Positions 57,601-64,000 of a stretch of 64,000 nt of DNA are shown piece by piece; positions within the stretch are counted from its first letter, which is position 1, and the number at the start of each line of letters is the position of its first letter. The DNA is from Solen grandis (Eukaryota; Mollusca; Bivalvia; Adapedonta; Solenidae): contig CM037787.1 of NCBI GenBank assembly GCA_021229015.1, forward strand, positions 32,140,269-32,204,268, given 5' to 3'. Under the pieces are notes generated by a model, which ran no database searches, was not told the origin of the DNA, and worked only from the letters and a program-made list of their open reading frames with translations. Both the position numbers and the translations under genes were made by a program.

Positions 57601-60600
57601 TCTAATGTACATGTAAGGGATGGATATGGCTAAAACACTGACGAATGACGATAAAACTGACTCATAATTATAGCTTTTGAGTTCGAACAACAAATCAAAA
57701 CAATCTCAATTTACAAGTCAATAACGTTTTCTTGAACTGTCTATAAAGTATAACACATTTTATTTTCGTATGTTTATATAACATGATTAACATTATAGCT
57801 GAAAATAAACATTACGTTTATCGCTGACGTGAGCATGCTATGGTTCTGGAATTATACCGTACCTGAAATAAACATCATGGCGACTCGCTCGCGTGACATT
57901 TAGTGTATTTTTGCACTGTGAAACAAGCTTTTGAAAAATATTAATAACCCAGTTAAATTAAGTTTATATGTTATTAGTCAGAATTTGTTGGATATTTTTG
58001 TTTTTACTTTTGAATAAGTTTATTTTTTCATTACTTGAGATTATATATATATATTTGACAAAGCTGTCAGTTGTGGATTTGAAAATAAAAACAAGATAAA
58101 AAATATTTATAGTTAACTGATACATTTATTTCCCTTTTATAAGACATGAGTCAAAGGGTCATTGGTAAAGCAATAGTATCGCAATGCATTGCAATATTAA
58201 TCCTGCAATAGTTGAACTATTGCAATAGCAACGTACTGACTATCGATAGTATCGCAATAGTCATTTTTGGGGTCAATGGTCAGCCCTAGTCCAAACATGC
58301 ATGTACATCAGCCAACAGTCTGATACAAGCGCGTGTAATACGTACCAGTTCCTGGCTCTCCTTGATACAGTTGGCTCCAACATGCACAATGACCTGCAGT
58401 CTGCCATTTGATGCCTTCATCCAAGCTTCAGCGAGTTTCTTCCTCTCATCAATGGTCATAGAAAGACCCTCAGCGAGACTTCCATTGACTGAAATGTCGA
58501 GACGTCATATATACGAGTCCATACCTCGTGTCACATATTTACGTACCTCGTGTCATATATATACCTAACTCGTGTCACATATTTACGCATCTCGTGTCAC
58601 ATACCTCGTATCACATGTATACATACATCGTGTTACATATAAACGTACCTCGTGTAACAAATGTACATACATCGTGTCACATATAAACGTACCTCGTGTC
58701 ACATTTATACATAGCTCATGTTACATATTTACGTACCTCGTGTCACAAAAACCGGTATGCCTTAAAGGTATGAAGAGTACCAAAGGATAAATTATGTTAA
58801 ATAAATCTTTGTTTCTGATAAAAAAAATCTTTTATTCATTTTAATCAATATGCAAACATTTTGGCATAAAATTAAAATGTTTTGGTTTTGCTAATCCACA
58901 ACAAGTAATCACAAGTATGTGTTGAAAGTAATACAGGTCTGGAACAAGCCTCTGAAACAGACAACCTTTAGCTGAACAAGACAAGTGCTTCATATCAAAT
59001 CAATAATGAACAGGATTGAACATTAAGTTGCAGCTCTCTGTTAGTGATTTATTGCATCCGAAAAAAATCTATGATTGTCATTTCTCTAGACTCTCGATAA
59101 TAAATCATTCCATGCTACATACAAACTGCAATTATTATATACATCATGTATACATCTAGTGTGTATTGACAACATAACTGTTTATCTTGTTATGTTCAAT
59201 TTCTTTCTTCATAGTTTCCCTGTTTGCAAATGTTTAAAAAAAATTATTATTTTTCAATTTCGTCACTTACTGAAAATCCCCGTGAAGTTAACCCCCACTA
59301 GGTAATCAGCATATTTTTCAAACACTCCAAAATTGATTTCCCTGCAAAATAAATAAACACAAATATATGTTAACAACAAAAGCAATAGCCGCCATTGTAT
59401 TGAATCGCATGCCAAAACAGCAGAACTTTTTTTTTAAGTGTTACTATGTCTTGACAGATCTCGTATTGAGATGAAAACATCATCAAACTATTTATCTTTT
59501 CTATTGTTCTATGAAACATGTTAGAGATACATAAGATACGTTTTATGCTGCAGGGGTACATTAACAACGGATAAATGTAGATTCGAACCTCACTTGGTAT
59601 CTATAATTATTATGGCTTTCCCAGGCGTCAGTTAAATACTGAAACAGGCGCCGTGGTAGTGATAACATACAGGACGGGGGGTGGGGGTGGGTCTGGAGGT
59701 TGTGGGTGGGACTCCCATTTGGGGCAAGGATTTTTTATGGCCTTCCAAGGCGCCAAGTACTGGTCCAACCTAGGAACCGAAGAGTGGGATTAACATAGGT
59801 TGTAACAATGTGATTTCCAAGACCTTGTGAAAATAAATAAGTTTGAATTAATACTGGGCCATTCCAATAATCATCGAGCGGATTAAGTGCTACTACATCA
59901 AAGCAACTTAAATCGTATTTACACTTCAACAATATACCCGGAATATAAAAGGTGCATACTGAATTATTCACTCAGACTGGAGTCGGACTCGATGGTTCAA
60001 CTTACCCGTTTTCTTCTAGAGGGGTAAATGGGGCGGCGATCAGTTCCTTTAGAGCTACCTGCAACATTAAATATTTATCGTTCTACCAAATATATGGCAC
60101 CTTTAACACATACACACAAAATGCTTTGAATTTTCTGAACATAGATACTGTAACATTTTGTAGCTTAAACCTGGGATAATATCTTATGAAGCATTGCTCT
60201 TCTGGAAAAAGTAGTTTTATGTGCGATTAAAAAAGCAAATTAATTAAGTTCAAATTTAACTAAGAATGAAATAAATGTAAAATAATGTCTAAAAATCTAC
60301 CTTAACCCAAACCTCAAAAAGAGCAGAGTTGTAGATCTAAAAAGAACTGTCTAATCAGAGTCTCCTCTGTTTGCTCATATATTAGTGTAGCTCAGATTCT
60401 ACAAAGTCTGCACGGCAAAGAAATCCATTAACGTTTGATATACAATTTTAAGTTCAGCAAATTAATATTTGTCAAGTCATAAATTTGTATATGAATATTC
60501 ATGAGCTTGTAGGTAATATGAGCAATATATTTTTGAAACAATTCTATCGAAATATCATCTGTTGCAAAAGAAAGTGCACATTTATGCTGTCATTAATTTA

Positions 60601-61676
60601 AATGTACTATTTCTTTAATGTTATGTCTGGCTGAAAAAAAAGTTCAATTAAAATATATTTTTACTACTACTACTAATTATAAAAAAAAATAGTGCGCATC
60701 AAATTAATGCTACGATATTGATTTTATGTAATATTCAATTAATATTATTTTGATAAAAATAATTTAAATGGACGAAACACACCTTTTCTTGTAGCGGAGT
60801 ATACATATGACTGAACGACATATTGTAGTAAACAAGTACTTACATTACCGGTAATAAGTATCTATTCCAATCAAAAACTTTGAATATTTCATTCTAGACC
60901 CACAACATATATATGGCATGAAACATGTTTAACAATCAATTGACACATTTTCTGTAAACTTTGATATGCCCAAAGAGTTATATCGTAATTCGTGAGTTAA
61001 ATCACTTCTGTGACTCCGTACTTTAGTATGTATAGAACCAGGCGATAATTTCTAATTTTTGTCCGATCTGTTTGCTATCTTCAAGCAAAGACCAGTTAAA
61101 CAAAGATTGGCAACTAGTCTAAATCTTACAAAAGCACGTAACAAATTGTCCAGTTCTTGCAAAGTCACGTTTTCAAATATTTCATTTACTATTGAAGATA
61201 TGTGAAAGTAAATTGTATCTAACACTAGAATATTACAATACCATCAAAGTAAGTCAAATATATAATGTTATATGTCAAATAGAAAAGTATCTGCATGATG
61301 ATAACTATGTAAAATATCAGATATTTGAATTATCTAATGTAGCTTCGTGAAAATGTGTTGCCTTATCTGCTACACTAGTTGAATTTCAATAATAATTTAA
61401 ACGATCTTTGAAAAGAAAAAATAAACTAAAAGTAATTCCTTCCAGAAGAGAAATTATTATTTTACAATATGGTAACATTTTCCTCTGTGATTTTCCATAC
61501 TTTTTTTTTTGACAGTGTCCAATATTCAATGATCTGATGTGTTCCTAAACAATATTTTACAGAAATCCGTCTCTGTTAAGTATATGCCTTTGCTATAAGA
61601 CTCTAAACATCATTTAACAAGAAAACAAAAACATATTAAGTAAGAAATCTCTCGTAAGTATACATACGTCCTTCAT
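51643..61676 (-). CDS. N-acetylneuraminate lyase-like class I aldolase, 10 coding exons
   Basis: Member of the NAL/DHDPS family, closest by eye to animal N-acetylneuraminate pyruvate lyase (NPL), which splits sialic acid into N-acetylmannosamine and pyruvate in the cytosol. Exons (minus): 61676-61668, 60058-60006, 59341-59271, 58488-58346, 55825-55750, 53719-53627, 53238-53099, 52698-52573, 52341-52299, 51798-51643. All borders are GT-AG and join to 302 residues (human NPL 320). Seen: EINFGVFEKYADYLV (22-36), IHVGA-like VHVGA (79-83), FYYY (136-139) with the catalytic Tyr, RGLKHS with the Schiff-base Lys169, and LFGSD (190-194). Several pocket residues differ from known lyases: GTTGE is NGSLAE, the Glu after GxD is Val195, and the GST motif reads VAS. 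One extra base at 51708-51710 breaks the last exon; without it the protein ends DMAKPRK. The start follows from exon 1, which carries only three codons. True substrate is uncertain. Confidence 0.88.
53726..53795. repeat. AGT/TGA microsatellite abutting an NAL-like acceptor
   Basis: (AGT)n followed by (GAT)n. On the minus strand it reads CTACTACTACTGTTGCAG into the exon at 53719, so a microsatellite serves as the stretch before the 3' splice site. Confidence 0.85.
54403..55692 (+). mobile_element. Mariner-family transposon, complete ends, broken transposase
   Basis: A 1,290-bp element flanked by TA and bounded by 29-bp perfect inverted repeats starting CGAGGGCGAGTCAATAAA. It sits inside the NAL-like gene's intron between exons at 55750 and 53719, in opposite orientation to that gene. 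Length, TA target and transposase place it in Tc1/mariner. The perfect repeats mean it could still be moved by a transposase supplied from elsewhere. Confidence 0.95.
54546..55660 (+). pseudogene. Mariner transposase, inactivated
   Basis: The first open stretch (54546-54974, 142 codons) carries the paired helix-turn-helix DNA-binding domain: VEYRAVIRYLHLKGKT near the start and the second helix pair around EIAQALGISHGTVSTIL. The second (from 54971) carries the catalytic motifs VDETWVHYH and QQDNARVH. They are split by a frame change explained by a 5-bp tandem repeat (TTAGC twice, 54952-54961). A one-base shift near 55411 moves the SPDLAPS block to a third frame, and a TGA near 55534 interrupts the C-terminal region, which ends at a TAG near 55658. 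The third catalytic position of mariners, the residue after LAPS, is Asn rather than Asp. The copy is therefore dead as an enzyme source. Confidence 0.9.
56384..57197. mobile_element. Large foldback element, about 814 bp
   Basis: The sequence is one long imperfect inverted repeat: it starts CGGCAGGGAATCACGTGA and ends with its complement, TCACGTGATTCCCTGCCG. Both arms contain GTGGTAACGC, ACAGACAATATGG, TACTTACGTAT (or its near match), AAGGTATAGCC-like and ATTTTCATAACAAA-like blocks in mirror order, meeting near 56790-56810 at GGGTAACGCGCATTACCC. No open frame. Target duplication not recognisable. It lies in the same NAL-like intron as the hAT element. Confidence 0.85.
57349..58287. mobile_element. 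Non-autonomous hAT element with 8-bp target duplication
   Basis: Flanked by GTCCAAAC on both sides (57341-57348 and 58288-58295), a perfect 8-bp duplication typical of hAT. Ends are TAGGCCTGGGCCGATGG and, reversed from the right, TAGGGCTGACCATTGACC. The 939-bp interior is AT-rich, has several ATCGATAG-like subterminal motifs and no transposase frame. It sits in the NAL-like intron between exons at 58346 and 55825. Confidence 0.88.
58505..58745. repeat. 23-bp minisatellite next to an NAL-like acceptor
   Basis: About ten units of the form ACGTACCTCGTGTCACATAT with variants. The array begins only 17 bp upstream (minus strand) of the acceptor of the exon at 58488-58346, so the array takes up the intron sequence where the branch site would be sought. 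Confidence 0.85.
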
Positions 61677-62243
61677 GATGTCGAATCCGGTCGGCGATAT
61701 CTTTAATCAAAGCGAAGATATTGCTAGATACACGTGTAGAGACATCTGATAACACTGGGGTCAGTCTTTATCTTAAGTAAGTCTTCACACTATATATTGC
61801 ATACATAAGCGATGCATACCCGACCCAGTGCGACGTGGGTATACATATAAAGACAATTGTCACTGTAAAGCGAATCCACATCCACGAGATAAAGTGAAGT
61901 TCAATGTCAGCGTTAAAATCTTGAAATCTTAAAGAAACTACATGCAGCATTATTTCTAACCAATGAACATAGAAATAATTATATACGCAAAGTAGGTAAA
62001 AACAACGCTAATTCATGGTGGTCACATGACACAAAGGGTTGGCTCTATTCTTAATACGAAATAATACTTAACAGATAGGAATTATATTACTCAATCTTAT
62101 TTCCCTTATACAAATACACGGATATTTCGTTTCTTGTAAGTATATGTTGTAAGTATGGTAATATGTCAACATAGTCTTTTACATAAAAAAGTGTGTCAAA
62201 CAAAAATAGGGGCGCATTTTCCTGTGCTACTCGTATAATTTAT

Positions 62244-62500
62244 GGGGCCTTCGTGGACGAGAGGGTAAAGTCGCTGACTTTAACACTCACTCAGCCCCTC
62301 ACCGCGTGGGTTCGAGTCCCGGCAGGGTCATTCAGATTTTCATATGAGGAAGCCTTCCAGCTGGCTTGCGGTAGGTCGGTGGTTCTACCCAGATGCCTCC
62401 GTGCATTCAGGGTCTTCCTTCACCTGTAATTAGCTGGACGTCGCAATATAACTGAAATACTTTCGAAGCGTCGGTAAACTCAAATAGTTTAGTCAAATCC
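62244..62500 (+). mobile_element. tRNA-derived SINE family A (copy 5)
   Basis: Plus-orientation copy with head GGGGCCTTCGTGGACGAGAGG and the same body. Its flanks share TATAATTT, a less clean duplication than the other copies. Lies about 0.6 kb upstream of the NAL-like start codon. Confidence 0.88.
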
Positions 62501-62776
62501 TATAATTTCTTAATAACCAACACACTTTCCTTAATACTCTTGCATAACTGGAAGGTTTGAATGCTGTACAAAAAATGCTGTTTAAATTTAGTCAGCCAGA
62601 GTCGTGTCTTGGTGGTTTTGAATTGAATGCAAATTTTATATCGTGATGCTCCGAACTGGTGCACACAAGAGGGTTTTATTTATCGAAAGAAAAATATAAA
62701 AATCGGGAGGCTAAAATTGCCTTCTTTATAAACATTTCGGCGTTAATATGTCATTTTACATGTCATACTGCAAACA

Positions 62777-62778
<2 letters not shown>

Positions 62779-62818
<40 letters not shown>
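62779..62818. repeat. TC microsatellite
   Basis: About 20 TC units followed by a T run. Upstream of the NAL-like gene. Confidence 0.95.
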
Positions 62819-62819
<1 letters not shown>

Positions 62820-63875
62820 TTTTTTTTTCTTGACAAGCAGAACGCATTGGTGTAAGTCCACATTGCCTGGATACGTGCCTGGTTCTACTAGGAATAAATG
62901 TCATTTTTATGTATAGTTGTATGTACACGTCAGTAGTTCGCTGTGTTGAATCAAAATAACATTGTATACACTATATAAGTAAAAACTACCTTGTGTGTCA
63001 TTCGCTTATTAAAAGGAAATATGAACTCAGTTATGTTTAAAAATCATTTGTATCAAACTATTTTCAGCGGAGGGTTTTCAAGAAAAATAACTCTGACATA
63101 TTTCATTATAAATATTGATAAGAGTTCACTCCCGTGCAAAGATTTTTTTATTTGTTATTTTCCTTTCTTCTTCATATTTTCATTTAAACCTTAACCCATA
63201 ACCTTAATTCATTTTGAGCAGAATTGCAATTTTTCTCCACCAAAATATCTTCACAAGGCGGAAACATTTTTGCAAGATCATAGGACCGATAAGTCCCAAA
63301 AATGAAATGCCAAGAAATTCAGTGACAGCAGAAAGATATAATTGTAGGAACAGACATGCACTTCACTAGTTGGCACATGCTGTCGTTCATTAATTTTCGT
63401 TGACATTTATTTTGGTTGAGTCTTCGTTGACATTTATTTTCACTGAGTCTATATGAAAGGCTATATCGGGGGTATGTGTTTATAATAATACAGAAACGCA
63501 ATATCCATACTAAAATAATCAAATTCGTTACTATTTGTGCATGAATGATATAACCTACCATTCACGATAATCAAACGAAAATTGATCCCCTACAAAAGTT
63601 AATGGTTTATAGGGTTGAAGTCGCCGCAGTGGCAGGTGCCTACGTATAGGCACTGTTCCCAGCATAAGTAAATTATTATTTTTGTGTGTGTAATTATAAA
63701 GATAAAAACACAATATTCCTTTGAAATGGAAACACCAAGACATTTTCTGTCGAAGAAACGAATGAAAAAGGAGACATCCAGTGGCGACATTTCTTTGATG
63801 ATCATATAATTAATCAGGAGAAATGACGCATCCAGTCTACACGTGTGTGTTTTCAAAACATGTCACATTGATTCT

Positions 63876-63950
63876 GAGAAGAAGAAGAAGAAAAAGAAGA
63901 AGAAGAAAAAGAAGAAGAAGAATGTGATGAAGAAGAAGATGAAGATATTT
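63876..63950. repeat. GAA-rich microsatellite
   Basis: GAAGAAGAAG with AAAAAGAAG interruptions, then GATGAAGAAGAAGATGAAG. Purine-only strand that could form triplex DNA. Right edge of the window. Confidence 0.9.
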
Positions 63951-64000
63951 AGGTTGGGAGGAAAGCAAAGAAGTTTTTGCTGTTGCTGCTGCTGATGATA

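Larger units (their letters stand above)
61677..64000. other. Upstream of the NAL-like gene to the right edge
   Basis: Contains the presumed promoter and 5'UTR of the NAL-like gene (no TATA or initiator motif stands out), SINE A copy 5 and two microsatellites. No further exon recognised on either strand. Confidence 0.5.

Noticed and set aside
58362..58568. 68-codon plus-strand frame
   Set aside because: Antisense of the NAL-like exon at 58488-58346, which matches the family on the minus strand.
62659..62928. Open frames on both strands over the TC microsatellite
   Set aside because: Created by the simple repeat (Leu-Ser or Arg-Glu runs).

Overview
This is a 64 kb piece of an animal nuclear genome, most likely a bivalve mollusc and probably a heterodont clam. 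The evidence is multi-exon genes with GT-AG introns, very AT-rich introns, and many tRNA-derived SINEs, TTAA-flanked MITEs and palindrome-ended repeats of a kind I associate with clam genomes. The species call rests on memory of such repeats and is not proven here. There is one run of 100 Ns at 38101-38200, an assembly gap of unknown true size.

Five protein-coding genes can be supported. (1) COX11, minus strand, first coding exon only (1208-1639), running off the left edge. (2) DRG2, plus strand, complete in 14 coding exons from 3689 to 25259. It gives 364 residues, the human length, once one extra base in exon 12 is discounted. (3) An ADP/ATP translocase (ANT/SLC25A4-6 type), minus strand, with the whole coding region in one exon (33498-34409), one 5'UTR intron, and a promoter carrying an NRF-1 palindrome, a CRE-like site and an E-box. 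(4) CANT1 (calcium-activated nucleotidase), plus strand, last two coding exons only (39532-40751); upstream exons are missing beyond or in the gap. (5) An N-acetylneuraminate lyase-like aldolase, minus strand, 10 coding exons (61676 down to 51643), 302 residues, with the catalytic Lys and Tyr kept but several substrate-pocket residues changed. COX11, ANT and DRG2 are housekeeping functions; nothing suggests that the five genes form a functional cluster.

Around and inside these genes the sequence is mostly mobile elements: a mariner (54403-55692) with perfect inverted repeats but a broken transposase; two non-autonomous hAT elements with perfect 8-bp target duplications; seven copies of a piggyBac-like MITE, two of them nested in SINEs and one flanked by CTAT instead of TTAA; a second TTAA MITE with a 52-bp near-perfect palindrome; a large foldback; a TTCGCCC-repeat element with a 9-bp target duplication; five well-preserved copies of one SINE; LINE and hAT remnants; and several minisatellites.

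The most unusual observations are in DRG2: a TG instead of AG 3' splice site, a minisatellite built from the exon 11 splice donor (about 11 donor-like copies), a degenerate duplicated copy of the terminal exon, and a one-base frameshift. The lyase-like gene also has a one-base insertion in its last exon, so base-level assembly error must be considered for both frameshifts. I found no convincing new biological system; the best leads for novelty are the donor-site array, the duplicated exon and the remodelled aldolase pocket.
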